64,000 nt of DNA from positions 68,081,095 to 68,145,094 of the forward strand of contig NC_044557.1 in NCBI RefSeq assembly GCF_007565055.1. The letters are read 5' to 3'. Of the stretch, positions 1 through 13,257 are shown one piece after another; position 1 is the stretch's first letter, and every line of letters begins with the position of its first letter. Under the pieces are notes generated by a model. The model was not told the origin of the DNA. It did not search any database and was given only the letters and a program-made list of their open reading frames with translations. The translations under genes were made by a program, and so were the position numbers. The stretch is from Rhinopithecus roxellana. Lineage: Eukaryota; Chordata; Mammalia; Primates; Cercopithecidae.

Positions 1-1369
1 AAACACTTGTTCATTTCTACCCTACCACCATTTCTCTTTCCAAAGTGGGAATTTGCGGTGAATCATAGATAGTACAGCTACAATGCCTTAAGGAAATATA
101 ATTTACATTGGAGGGAAATCTCAGTTTCCTGGCATGTAACTGCAAGAGGGATTAACTAGAAAGAGAGGTTAATCAGAAAGAAAAGGGAGAGAAGATCTCT
201 AAAATTTGAAAAGTTCTCAAGGCTGTATGAAGATTTAGAGATTTGAGCCAGTGACAACATTTGAGATCTTTTAGGTAAAGAAATAATGTAGGGGAAGGGT
301 TAGCTAGTATAAATTAGGAATTATGTGCCATGATTGGTCACCTTGACTATTGTTTCTAAGTGATTCGGAGTTATGTGTGACTTCCTTCATCCCTATGAAA
401 TTAACTAAGAGTTGATAATAAAAGAGTTTATAAAAATTATTAAAAACTAATGAGTCAATTTGTAAGTATTTTATTTATGTGGGTAAAGGTGGAAGGAAAC
501 ATAAGAGGTAATAGCAACTGCAATTTACTAATAACTTTTGTAATATCTTTCAGCAAATATAATTGAAATTTAGTGCCTTCCAGTTTATTATATAATAGTT
601 ATTACTATATTTAATTTTCTTTTGTAATTTTTTACTTTTTTGTTATTCTGCTTCAATCCTAAATAATTATCTTTTGTTGTTTTTTGTTTTTACTGTTGCT
701 ATATATTACATTCCCATTATTTTTTACTTTCAGTAATTATACATTTACCTTACAAAAATATGGAAAAGTAGTTATGTAACTGTATTTTGATAATTGGCTA
801 AAGCCTTTTTAAAGGTGGGTGACATACATGAATGAGACATTACTGATTATAGACTTATTGTATATACTCTGGTGTCTCTTCATTTCATTCTAAGTTAAAA
901 TCATATCACATCACTTTTTCAATAGTTTGTATTTTCTTAGTTATCAACAAATAGGTTGTTTGCTTTATGTTACTTAGTTTCTCCATTCACCAATGTAGCT
1001 AGAATTAGTTCTTGATCATCTCAGTTTTGCACTTTTCCCCAGATTCTCAACTTCAGCCTAATTGGCCCGTTTTGAAGAAGACATTTATGAATTGTCTTTC
1101 TGTGCCACAGTTTGGTTTGTGCTGAGGAAACAGAGATCATTAATGTTTATATTAAAATGTAACATAGAAAAATCTGTTTCCACAAGCAAGTTATCAAATA
1201 TCTAATGTAGGATTTACTATGTATATTTACATGTATATGTAATATTTATTTTATATGTATTAAGGTATTTGCCTTGCCTAGGACAACAGAAACTCTTGAG
1301 GGTCTAAGTCTAGTGACCTAGACAATATGGGTAGAACTTGTAAGAATGAAGTTCCTTAGTTTTTTTTTT

Positions 1370-2339
1370 AAATATTTTGTACCCGTTAACCAACCGCTCT
1401 TCATCTCCTTCTCTCTACTATCCTTCCCAGTCTTTGGTAACTACCATTCTATTCACTGCCTCCATGAGATCAATTTTTTAGCTCCCACATATGAGTGAAA
1501 ACATGCAATATTTGTCTTTCTGTGCCTAGGTTATTTCATTCAATATAATGTCCTCCGTTTTCATTCATCTTGCTAATCATCCATTTCATACATGATTTTA
1601 TTCCTTCTTTTTTAGTTCATACTACATTGTGTGTATATATATCACATTTTCTTTATGCATTCATTTGTTGATGGACACTTAGGTTGATTCCATATCTTGG
1701 CTATTTTAAATAGTGCTGTAGTAAACATGGGAGTGCAGGTATCTCTTCAATATACTGATTTCCTTCCTCATGGATATATACCCAGCAAAGGAATTGCTAG
1801 ATCATATGGTAGTTCCATGTTTAGATTTTTAGGAACCTCCATGCTGTTTTCTATACTGGTTGTATTAATTTATATTTCCACCAGCAGTGTACAAGCATTC
1901 CTGTTTTTCTTCATCCTCTCCAGCACTTGTTATTTTCAGATTTTTTTTATAATAGGCATTTTAACCTGGGTGAAATGATATCTCATTGTGGTTTTGATTT
2001 GCATTTCTCTGATAATTAGTGATGTTGAGCATTTTTTTATATACCTGTTGGCCATTGTATGTCTTCTTTTGAGAAATGTCTATTCAAATATTTTATCCAT
2101 TTAAAAAATCAGATTATTATTGTTATTTTGTGCTACTGAGTTGAGTTCCTTATATATTCTGGTTATTAATCCCTTGTTGAGTGAATAGCTTGCAAATATT
2201 TTCTTCCATTCTGTAGGTGTCACTTCACTTTGTTTATTGTTTTCTAAGCTGTACAGAAGCTTTTTACCTTGATAGAATCTCATTTGTGAATTTTTGCTTT
2301 GGTTGCCTGTGTTTTTGAGGTCTTACTCAAGAAATCTTT
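1370..2339 (-). mobile_element. L1 fragment (end of ORF2 plus part of 3' UTR), inverted
   Basis: Read on the minus strand this runs from the C-terminal part of L1 ORF2 into the 3' UTR. Recognisable antisense landmarks are 'tgttgatggacacttagg', 'atatacccagcaaaggaatt', 'ccagcacttgttattttc' and 'tctcattgtggttttgattt'. The ORF at 1697-1978 is on the opposite strand to L1 coding and has no meaning. It joins the sense 3' UTR at about 2340 and forms one 5'-inverted insertion with it. The age looks like L1MA or L1PB, judged by eye. Confidence 0.85.
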
Positions 2340-2610
2340 GCTAGATAGAAGGAGTAAAATCTAGTGTTCAATAGCACAGTCAGGCAACTATAATTAATAA
2401 TAAGTTGCTGTATATTTTAAAATATCTGGAAGAGAAGATTTGAAATGTTCCCAACACAATGAAATGTAAATGTTTGAAGCGATATATATCCCAATTACCC
2501 AGATTTGATCATTATATATTGTATGTTTGTATCAAAATGTAACAGTACCCCATAAATAATGTATAACTATTATGTACCCATAATTTTTTTGAAATATTAG
2601 CTTTCTTCTA
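2340..2610 (+). mobile_element. L1MA-like 3' UTR, sense half of an inverted L1
   Basis: The sequence from 'agatagaaggagtaaaatc' through 'cccataaataatgtataac' to 'tatgtacccataattttttt' is the terminal 3' UTR of an older L1 in plus orientation. It continues, in L1 coordinates, where the inverted segment at 1370 stops, so the two pieces are complementary parts of one element. Confidence 0.8.
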
Positions 2611-4598
2611 ATTTTACTACATACAAATGAATGTGTATTAGTTACAACACAATGTAATAACATGACATCCTTGAATCTACTACCCAAACCAAGAACCAGA
2701 ACATCTAATTAGGTATCTCACATTTCCCTGCACTCTCCTTGCCTATTATATCCCTGTGCCTCTTTCACAGAAGTAATAAATGCTATGCTGAGTTTGCAGT
2801 GTAACTTCCTCTTTTTTTACTTTTTTTTAAAGGGACTTTGATCATTTGTTATTTACTTTCTAAGTTTCTCATCCTTCTGACCTCCATCCCAATCCACTTT
2901 GAGATTCTTGGACTAATCTTTTTTTGGACATGTGTTGAACGTGTGAATGCTGACCTAGTAATCTATCCATTCTCCTGTATTTATTTCTGTAATGTTTTGT
3001 GCTTGTTATTTTTATATCTTGTACCTTTTGTGTAATGCAAGTAAACACAACCACCCCCTACCCTTCCTTGTTGCTGTCGTTTGTTGACCTCTTAGTAATA
3101 TCATTTTATTCACGGATGATTTTAGAACCTGGCTTTAGTCTTCCTCAACATCACAATTCCTGCCATCAAGCCAGAGTAATGTCAGCATTTACCTCAAGAA
3201 TGTATTTAGCACCCACTCACTTCCTAAACTTTCTCTAATGTAGTGAGCTTTATCTCCAATTCTACTTTGGTCAGTCACTCTCATGACCATACTTTACATT
3301 TTATTATCAGTAGAAATTGTTCTAGCTCTGAAATCTTAATTTGAATACTACGCTCTTGGACTCCATTATTGCACACTTTTTTTCTTATTGTTTCATTACC
3401 TTATTTCTACTTCACTTGTTCTTCTGTCTCAGTAGAGAATGCTACTCTCTTGACCCCTTTATTTTCTTGCTGTTAGCCTCCATCTTTCTTTATCTACTTA
3501 TATTTCCAGAAGTTGAATCCATTCTCAGAAATATCCTCAATGCTGTTGCTACATTGTTCTTCTTTTACGTATTTAACAAGGTTCAAACCTGGATTACTTT
3601 CTTTCTCTTGTAGAATGGTTTTTGGACTAGATTGTCCAAATTCTTACTTACTTGAGTCAAAATAATTGACCACTTAAAATAGACAATAAAAAGTAACTTT
3701 TTCATTGAGAGCTGTGGGAAAAAAAAGTAGCATCAGTATTTAAGTATTCAGTTGTCTAGCATATACTTTCAACTGGAAATTGTTTCCTAGGAATAAAATA
3801 TGTGTTAATAGCTTCAATTGGGCCATAGTTTGGCTATATGATATCTGGAACTTTCTAAATGAATGGGATGAATGTAGTAAATTCAACATGACATCTCCAG
3901 TTATGCCCACTCCATTAGAAGAAGCTGGGCTTTCACTGGTCTGTCTACCGTAGTGTATAACATGAAAAATTATGAGGACTACCTCTTTTGGAACAGAAGA
4001 ATAGAGACTTAAATAAAATAATGTTTGCTAAGCTTTTTTTATATTACTTCATGAGACAATATTAACTAACAATAGAAATCAAAGCAAGTCTTCTGGCCAG
4101 GTTATGCTAACTAGTATGAAATAATATTTGGTTCATTGTGCCTTTTAAAATGCACTCATTTGAACAAACATGTTTAGGATGGATATCATGTTACCCTTTA
4201 TTAATATATCTTTATTAAAATATACCCTTTATTTTAATAAATATAACCTTTTTTAACATTTACCTTTGTACCCTACTTATTTTTCTAGTACTCATCTCTG
4301 CTTAGAGCTATACACAACATATTAAGGAACTACTAACATCTGTGGTGGGCAGCTAGATTTTTATGTAAAGTGTCATGGAAGAGACAGCAACTCAGCTGTA
4401 TCTTAAAGAATAAATAGGAATTATTTAGATTCATGTGGAGGTGAGGGAGGATGTTTGTGACATTTTAAAGAATGTATGAACAGGGTCACAGAAGTAATAA
4501 ATATCGTATTTTAGAATTGTTGTAACATTATTCGCAAGGTGGGAAATAGGAAGAAATGAATCTGGAATGATAGAGAGGGTTCCACTTATGAAGAATCT

Positions 4599-4903
4599 CT
4601 TGTTTTTTATTATTATTATTATTGAGATGGAATCCGCTCTGTCGCCAGCCTGGAGTGCCAATGGCAGATCTTGGCTCACTGCAACCTCCACCTCTCAGGT
4701 TCAAGCAATTCTCCTGCTTCAGCCTCCTGAGTAGCTGGGATTACAGGCATGTGCCACTGCATCTGGCTAATTTTTGTATTTTTAGTGGAGATGGATTTTC
4801 CCAATGTTGACCAGGCTAGTCTCGAACTCCTGACCTCAGGTGATCTGCCCACTTCGGCCTCCCAAAGCGCTGGGATTACAGATGTGAGCCACCATGCCCA
4901 GCC
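4599..4903 (-). mobile_element. Alu (AluS-like), antisense
   Basis: Reverse-complement Alu with a TTA-rich tail at its left end and the usual 'gcccagcc' at its right end. It is flanked by a 10-bp duplication 'tgaagaatct' at 4589-4598 and 4904-4913, which fixes the ends. ORFs 4622-4810 and 4749-4991 are Alu shadows. Confidence 0.95.
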
Positions 4904-7419
4904 TGAAGAATCTTATATACTCTTCATAAATGTTAAGGAACTTAAATCAAAGACTGTAGGTTCTAGAGGTACCTTGAAGGGGTTTAATTAGGAATGGTGA
5001 TAACAAGCTTGTTCACCTTAGAGTACCTACCTACAGACTATGTGAATGATTGATTTGAAGAGAAAAAATGAAAAGAGAGACATGTAGTGGATGGAAGAAC
5101 TGAGAGAAAATAGTGGTTTTAATAAACTAAAATCAGCAATACTTGATAAATAATGGTTTGGATTTTGAGAGAGTGCAGAGTCATGAAAAATTCCCAGTCT
5201 TATACCTTGGATAACTAGATTCATAAGGTACCTTAGCAGGGTCCAGGTGGGTTCTTAGGGGGGGAATCAGTTTAGGTGTGAGACAAGTTCAGTTTTGGAA
5301 TTACTGAGAAAACCAAGAGGAAACATCTAGCAAGGAATAGAGTAAACAATTTTAAAACTTGAAGTTGCCTAAGCTACACAGAGTAATTTCAGAGTAAATT
5401 CACTACTAATGGTAAGCAGTCATAAAATGTAAGTGAAATCAGTCTGAGAAACAACCCATGAAATGAGAGCTTAGAAGTTTTTCCCTGCCTGAGAAACATT
5501 ATCATTAAGTGGCAGAGGGAGGAAGAGGAACTTCTGAACTACATAAAGAAGAATGAGAAAAGTGGAATGACGAGAGCTAAAGGAATAGTTTCAAGAAGAA
5601 AGTAATAACATTACTTTAAAAATAATGAATGAAAAATGCCTGTTGGATATGTCAAGTGAGGTGTCATGGATGACTTTAGCTCGGATAATTTTAGAAGGAA
5701 GGTGAGGGGGGAAAAAAGGTTGCAGTAGCCTAAGTATGACCAGGAGATAAGAAAATGAACTTATCAAGAAAGTGTGAAGGAGAAGAATTAGATAGCATAT
5801 GTGATATCAAAAGATGTTTATTTCCCTTCGATTAGGAAATATATCCATGTGTTCACACACTGGAGCAAAGGATGTTTTAGAGAAAGATAAGTCAAAAATA
5901 CAGAAAAAAAGAGAGAATGATTGGAAGAAGAGTCTTAGGAGAGGTAGGAAGTAATCAGACTAAACACACGGGTGGATTTTGTGAGCAGAAAGAAACTGTT
6001 ATTTGCCACTGAGGCAGGAAGAAAATAGATGGGAGAAGTGAAGCTAAGTAAAAGGATACTAATAGAGAGAAATCAAGTTAGTTATTAAACCGTTGTGAGT
6101 GTTTTAATGACTGTGTGAGTAGGAAGATTGGTTAGAAGGGAATCTGAGTGTTTTATGGGAGTGGTTCAGATGATCAGTCATAGAGTTCAGGGTGGATAAG
6201 GAAAGAAGAAAGTCAAAGATAGTGATATACACTGGCAGGAATTTGTGGGACTGATGCCAGAATAAAGTAAGGGTTATTGAAGTCTTGAAAATCTGGAGAT
6301 TGGGGTTCATGATTGTTCAATGATTTTCTGCCTTTGCATTGAAATCTTCTAACACTACCATAGTCAATCCCTAAAATTAGCAATGATTAAGGGATAGTGA
6401 TTGGAAGTTGGATAGATAATAGCAACCTGTATTGACAATGAACGTTACTGCCAAGTGGAATGCTTAAGAGAAGTAAGGACTATGTCCATTATGGTTCAGA
6501 GGGTAATAGTCAGAAGTGTCTCTAGAGAGCCACCTTCCCCTCCTGGATTCCTGGACTGTGAAATGTGAAAGAATAAGTAGCTTCTGCAGATGAAGGCTAC
6601 AATGGAAGCAGAGGCTACACAGTTGAACTAAATGTTATTTGAGGCAGGAATATGCAAAAACCATCCTGCAGGAAGGTTGATGTTTAAGGAAGTTTATTAA
6701 TAGTGGAATAAGGGTTCTCAAAAATACAAAAGAGAATTAGAAGAGATTAAGAATGATACAGAAGAGAGAATAGGAAATGAAGAATTTAGGGAGAAGAAGA
6801 TACCAGGGGGCAGTGGGGATTGCCTTTTCCTTGATAGCCAACAATCACAGAGATAAGATAATTGAATAGAACTGATTAAATTAAAATATTCTAAGTTAAT
6901 TGTCAGTTGTTTTAATACCAGAACTGGCTGAGGGTTTCTGGAAAGGTTTGACCTGTGTCCAGATTAATGATGAGGGCTGCTATGAAGTTTGAAGAGAGGC
7001 AATGATGGTCTTATCTCAAGATGGGTATCATAACTAGAACCCTGGTTAAAGAAAGGATTCTGACAAAGCTAGTGGAGTCATGGTTCTACACATAGACTGT
7101 TTTCTTAAAGATTCCCTACATGGAAGGTAGTGCTGAGTGCTCTTAGTCAATGTGATGTAAGCAATAACACACTTTCCCATCTCCTATCGTTTTTAATGTT
7201 AGTTTCTCTACATTACCAGTCATCTTCTGTCCTCTTACAACTGTTTTGTTCTCCATCAAAACTAACTTCTTTTTACATTTCTGACTCTAGCCTGTCTTAG
7301 TTTCTCTGGAATTTTCCTGCATTTATTATTTCTTGTTTCTGTTGTATTTCAATCTTTCTTCCTTTACTGATTTTATTTCTCCTCAAATTACTGTTGAAGT
7401 TGTCTTAATAATACCTTCC

Positions 7420-7729
7420 GGCCAGGTGCAGTAGCTCACACCTGTAATCCCAGCCCTTTGGGAGACCGAGGTGGGTGCATCACCTGAGGTCAGGAGTTTG
7501 AGACCAGCCTGACCAACACGGAGAAACCCCATCTCTACTAAAAATACAAAATTAGCTGGGCATGGTGGTGCATGCCTGTAGTCGCAGCTGCTCAGGAGGC
7601 TGAGGCAGGAGGATCGCTTGAACCCGGGAGGTGGAGGTTGCAGTAAGTTGAGATGGCGCCATTGTACTCCAGCCTGGGCAACAAGAGCAAAACTCCTCAA
7701 AAATAAAAATATAAATAAACAATAATAAT
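7420..7729 (+). mobile_element. Alu (AluS-like), sense
   Basis: Full-length dimeric Alu starting 'ggccaggtgcagtagctcac', with an A-rich tail that has become an AAT repeat. Target-site duplication 'aataataccttc' at 7407-7418 and 7730-7741. The antisense ORF 7383-7700 is an Alu shadow. Confidence 0.95.
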
Positions 7730-9587
7730 AATAATACCTTCTTTCTTCAAGCTAACTTGAGAGTGGTCTATTTCTCTCTCTCTCTCTTTTTACTTGGGTC
7801 AGATATCTCGAGTATGTGTTTTTACATATGCTTCCTTCACTCCTTCATCAGCTCCTAAGCCTTAACCTTCTACAGTTTGACCTCTGCCTCCAGGGCTTTA
7901 CTGATATTATAGATATAAATATATATATTTGGGTTTGGGTTTTTGTATGTGCCTTTTTTGAACTATTTAATTTCTGTTAATAGATCATCATTTCATTTCT
8001 GAGGCTGAAAATTTAAAAGGTTTTTTAAATATTTAATTTATATGGTGATTTGTCTAACATTTTTGAGAGAAAAAAAATCCCTACTATCAAAGAAAACACA
8101 GTTGAGTGAAATTAGCAGGCTTAGAATAAAGACAGCCCAGTTCAAGTTCCAGCCCAGAAAATATCAAATTCTGTGAATTCGTCCAAGCTTCTATAAGCCT
8201 TAGTTTGCTCATTTCTAAAGTCAGAGAGTTTGGATTATATAACTTCTGAGATTCCTTCTATCGCTAATATTGTTTGCATGCTTCTGAATATTATGTATGT
8301 TCTCTATATTTTATATTATATATTTTGTGTATTGTGATTTGTAATGTTTGTCATTCATACCTTCTTCTCTGTTTCCACCCTTATTACTACAAGTCAGAGC
8401 CTTTTCCTAATCTAGCTCATTCTCTGCACTACTGTTGAATTATTCTTCTTAATTTATTACTTGGAAATTACCTTTGTTCAGAAGTTTTTCTTGTTGAAAA
8501 TTAAACTGTTTAAACCTCTTAACTAGGCATTAAAAATTGTCATAAATTGATTCCGATCTAATTTTTTAGCTAACATTTTACCATATTCTACTTTGTTATT
8601 CCTAGCCTTTCCATTTGACTGTTTTATCTTCCATCATCTATGTGTCTGCTGAAATTTCCCCATCTGTTTATGCATGCTGTTCATCTTTTTTACTACAGTC
8701 TTTACCATATCAAGCAGACTTATTTCAGATTCCCCATTTGATAGTTTCAACACCTATACCATCTCTTAGTCTGCCTCTGTTGGTGGCTTTGTCCTTGACA
8801 GGTGGGCTTTATTTGTCATGCTTTTTTGTGTTTCAAATAAATTTGTGTTGAATGTTGAGATCCTATCATCAGTAATGACTGAGGCCGATAGTATTTATGC
8901 TTGAAAATGAGCACAACTTTTGTTCTGTTAGTTGGGGGGTTGGGGAGCATTAAGCAATCTTCAGACTGCTACATCTGAGTATGAGATTTGGACTGGTACT
9001 ATGAAGTGACCGCTGCTGGCAGCAGGCAACAGTGCATTTGAGAGATTTGCATTATACCCATTTCTCTATCCACATAAAAACAGCAAAACAAAAGGAATGC
9101 TGGTGAATTGTTCAAAATTGATCAGTGAAACTATTGAATCTGTATTCTAGCTTGAGAGCCATACCTCATCAGATATACTGATGTAATACAATAGCAATTC
9201 ATAACTATATTGTTTAGAGATATACCTTTAAAAATGTTTGCTATTTTATGGAATCTGAGAATCTAGGAAGTCATAATCAAGATCAATACGTTGGTGGAAT
9301 AACTTTAATTTTTACGTTTGACAAATCATTATTAAATTTGAACATTCACTGAATATGGGAACTACCTATTTCATAAAAATAAGGATTTTACAGGTAAGAT
9401 GTAATATTATCTCAGTTTTCTTAAAATTTATATTTTAAAGATGTATTAATTTGTTCTGCATTAATTATACTGGGTAAACAATCCTGCTTTGTGGTTTTGT
9501 TTCTGTTACTTTTTAAATAAAAATTAAGTAACAGTGAAAATTATAAATATTTAATATACTCAAAATATCTTCAAAATATTTACATCT

Positions 9588-9590
<3 letters not shown>

Positions 9591-9621
<31 letters not shown>
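9591..9621. repeat. (TG)n microsatellite
   Basis: About 15 uninterrupted TG units. A likely length-variable site. Confidence 0.95.
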
Positions 9622-9622
<1 letters not shown>

Positions 9623-10397
9623 AATAATACAGTATATGTTATTGTTCAGTATTGTATTTGTCCCTAATTTTCTTGAGGAAAATGAAACATTTGGTCATTT
9701 CTTCATGCAATTTTCAATAATGAATATATTTTTTAAATACCTTTGTAGATGTGAGAATACTTCTCTTTTTGATAATAAAATAATAGGCTTGTGGGTAATA
9801 GTAACTTTTTTCCTACATGAATGGTGTCTTGCTTTGTCACATCAATATATATATTATACCATTTTCACATTTTAGATTGTTATTAACTTGGCTGACTCTA
9901 AATATTGTTGTCATTTTTGAATAAGCTTATTTACTTTTGACTAATATAGAGTCTTTACATCTAACTCAACAGAAAGATTCTGTAGAATAATGCTGTATGC
10001 CCAATGATAAATTAATCTCCAAAATAATATAATATTCCTATTTGTGCACAATACCTATTTGCTTATTTACCATGATTTCTATGACAAATATTTTGTATCT
10101 TGCAATCCTCTTAACATCAGAAACAATGCTAAAATAATAAGCTAGAGTTTTTAAAAAGTTAGTCTTGCAATTAGTGATGGACATGAAAATTGTAATTTTA
10201 AAGTTGTCATAATTACTTTAAATTATTTGTTATATACAAATATGTATATATGCTATATTAATTATTCTAAAATGTTTCATTTTTAATGTTTTCTAGTATA
10301 TTTTATCATGTATTTATACTTCAGTTATAAAGTTAATGCCCAGAAAATCCGTAGATATTCAAGATATTTTAACAAAAATGAAATGTTTCTGCTGGGT

Positions 10398-10709
10398 ATT
10401 TTTTTTTTTTTTTTTTTTTTTTTTTGAGACAGAGTCTCACTCTGTCACACAGACTGGAGTGCAATGGTATGATCACAGCTCACTGCAGCCTCGACCTCCT
10501 GAGTTCAAGCATTCCTCCCACTTTAGCCTCCTGAACAACTAGGACTATAAGTGTTTGCCACCACACCCGCTAGGTTTTTTTTGTATTTTTTGTAGATACA
10601 GGGTTTCACCATGTTGCCCAGTCTGGTCTCAAATGCCTAAGCTCAAGCCATCTGTCTGCCTCAGCATTGAAAGTGCTGGGATTACAGACATGAGCCACTG
10701 TGTCTGGCA
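10398..10709 (-). mobile_element. Alu, antisense, with long T run
   Basis: Reverse-complement Alu starting with an uninterrupted T run to about 10425, followed by 'gagacagagtctcactctg' and ending near 'tgtgtctggc'. Several substitutions suggest an older AluJ/S copy. A short possible duplication 'ttctgct' flanks it. Confidence 0.9.
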
Positions 10710-11093
10710 CTTCTGCTATTCATCAGCTTGTTCTATACAGTATGGATATAGAGAAGTCATTTCTTGCTCCAAACCTGAGACTATACTTGTCCTTCAGAGA
10801 TATATCCAATTTTTTTGAATTTAAGATGTCAGCTTTATAAAGGAAAAGAATAATTCCTAAGTAGCTTTACTTTTTACAAGTTTACTTTTCAAGAAAACCT
10901 ATTACATTTACTTATGACATCTTTCCAATATAAACATGAAATAAGTCTGATTTAATACAGACTAGGTTCTGAGTTACATATTGGGAAAATTTTCACTGAT
11001 TTCTGAGTTTTAGTATGCTTAGTATTTATCATACCTATAGAGATACTCTGCATTGAGCTTACTTTGATCTGGAGTTGTATCATTGTGAAAGAT

Positions 11094-11141
11094 ATGGATG
11101 GATGGATGGATGGATGGATGGATGGATGGATGGATGGATGG
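11094..11141. repeat. (ATGG)n tetranucleotide microsatellite
   Basis: About twelve perfect 4-bp units. The two antisense ORFs running through it, with Ser-Ile-His-Pro repeats, are artefacts of the repeat. Confidence 0.95.
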
Positions 11142-13066
11142 CAATAACACTGGATTATAGACAAGAGTGCCCACTGACCTCTTCTTCCCTAATAGAGGGA
11201 AATCCCTTGCAAGACAGTTCCCTTGCATACAATCCCTTGTCCTTTCATTGAATTAGGAAACCTAAAGTACATTGCAAAACTGATAAAATAGGTAGGAAGT
11301 TGCATCACATACTTGGAAATTTTTAAAAATATTTTATGAGCAACTATGTTGCCCTGAAAAAATGATTCAAAACTGACAACTTCACTGAATGATTATAAAA
11401 TTATTTTTCCCTTAGAATGACTGAAAATAAATACTAAATCACATTCTTTCAGTTTGTTTTTCTTATGCATAAAGATTGCTATTTAAGATGAAGGTCTTCT
11501 GAATTGTTTTCTTTATTGTGGCCTATTGTCAGTTCATCCTCATCTCAAAATCTGCATATGCTAATAATGTGCTTTTAAGACTGGGTTGTTAACAATAGTA
11601 TGTATTGTTATAACATTGTTAGTCAACATAAATTAGTGGAGGAGCTGCTACAGAGTATCCTTTGTGAATGCATACAGTTTAGAATAACAGCCATTAGATA
11701 ATGATGGACAGTAGCCTAGATCAATTCAAGTGCAAAAAAAATTAATTATAAATAGAAATTAGAAAATGTAAACTATTCAAAAAGATGAAACAGTGATAGA
11801 TATTAAATCACTTTTTAAAAGACAATGGAATTATTTACGTAAGAAAGATTTAAATTTACAGGTGAGGGGGCCCTAGCTTTTTCAGTGGCTTATCCTTTGG
11901 TAATCTGATAAAACCATGGCCACTGTTTTTGGAATAATATTTTATATGCATAACATAAACTAAGGTAAATAAAATGATTACAGAGGAAACGACTTATTTT
12001 GAAATAAAGACTCCAAGTTAAGAACCCCAAGTGGGCCCTAAAATATTTTAGGCCTTGCAAGTGTTTATTATTTCCCACTTTTCAGTTGCTGCTATTCAAA
12101 CTTAATTAAATATTCTCATCTTTAAATTAAAACAAATTCAGAATTTTGGTGGGAGTTTGTGAGTGTTATATCTCAGTCCCTTTAAGGGGCCTGATATAAG
12201 ACTGGGTAATTTAGGCATTACTGCTTTAAATTTTCATAGCAGTAACATTGTGTCTAAGCTAGTCAGACCTATTTTTATCCAATGTGGGAGCAGGAGCCTG
12301 TGTCAGCCTTCTCTTGTGTGCTGTCAGTTTAAAATACAGTAGCTTTCCATTCCCCTTAACTGTGTTGGGACATTTGGGGAAATTTCTACCTTCTACTGTG
12401 GTTCTTTTCATTTTTCATTTATCAACCTATTTTCATTTCACACTATGGTATTTATTTAATATATACTTTGTATTTATGGACAAAACTATATAAGTAAAAT
12501 GTAAAAGATGGGTTAATTTTCAAACAACTTTTTATAAAGAGACATTTTTTGTAAGGGCTACTTCCTAAGGAGTGACCTCTGTTTTATAAATAATGGTCTC
12601 CTTTTGAGGACATAGGACATAGCAACACATTTAAAATAATTCTCTGGTTTTCACTCATTATCATATTTTTCAGTTATTAAAAATCATTCTTCACAAAGAA
12701 GTGAAACTGCATATCCTAACATTTACTCCACTTTCCACTTGGAAAAATTTCTTGATGGAATCAGAATAAATGAAATTATATATAAACACATGAAATATTA
12801 GTCTAATTTTCTGTTAGGGTAATTGTAGCTATTTCCCAAAGTTTTGTTATATAATAAGATGTTTATTATTAATGTAAGATAAATCTTTAAAATAAATGTA
12901 AAGATGGGTACTCTTAAAAAATAGGTTTTAAGCAATTTAAGAAATAATATATAAAGAGATATACCTTTTGTTTCTGTTTATTATGATGAAGATATATAAA
13001 GATGTTAGACTAAAAACATGTAGCAAACTACTGAACACACTTATTTCTAAAGAAAAGTGTTCTTTA

Positions 13067-13257
13067 ATGAGAACACTTGGACACAGGAAGGGGAACATGT
13101 GGGGTCGGGGGAGGGGAGAAGGATAGCATTAGGAGATACACCTAATGTAAATGATGAGTTAATGGGTGCAGCACACCAACATGGCACATGTATACACATG
13201 TAACAAACCTGCATATTGTGCACATGTGCCCTAGAACATAAAGAATAATTTTTAAAC
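13067..13257 (+). mobile_element. L1PA-like 3' end, 5'-truncated
   Basis: Sense L1 3' UTR including 'aacacttggacacaggaagg', 'ggatagcattaggagatac' and 'gtgcagcacaccaacatgg', ending in a short A-rich tail. Flanked by the 11-bp duplication 'aagtgttcttt' at 13055-13065 and 13258-13268. Compared with the 3' UTR I remember, a short piece seems missing after 'ggaacatgtgg'. Confidence 0.85.

Noticed and set aside
1697..1978. 93-codon ORF on the + strand
   Set aside because: Lies on the non-coding strand of an inverted L1 ORF2 remnant.
12284..12493. 69-codon + ORF beginning MGAGACVSLLLC, like a signal peptide
   Set aside because: Hydrophobicity comes from T-rich intron sequence; no continuation and no supporting signals.
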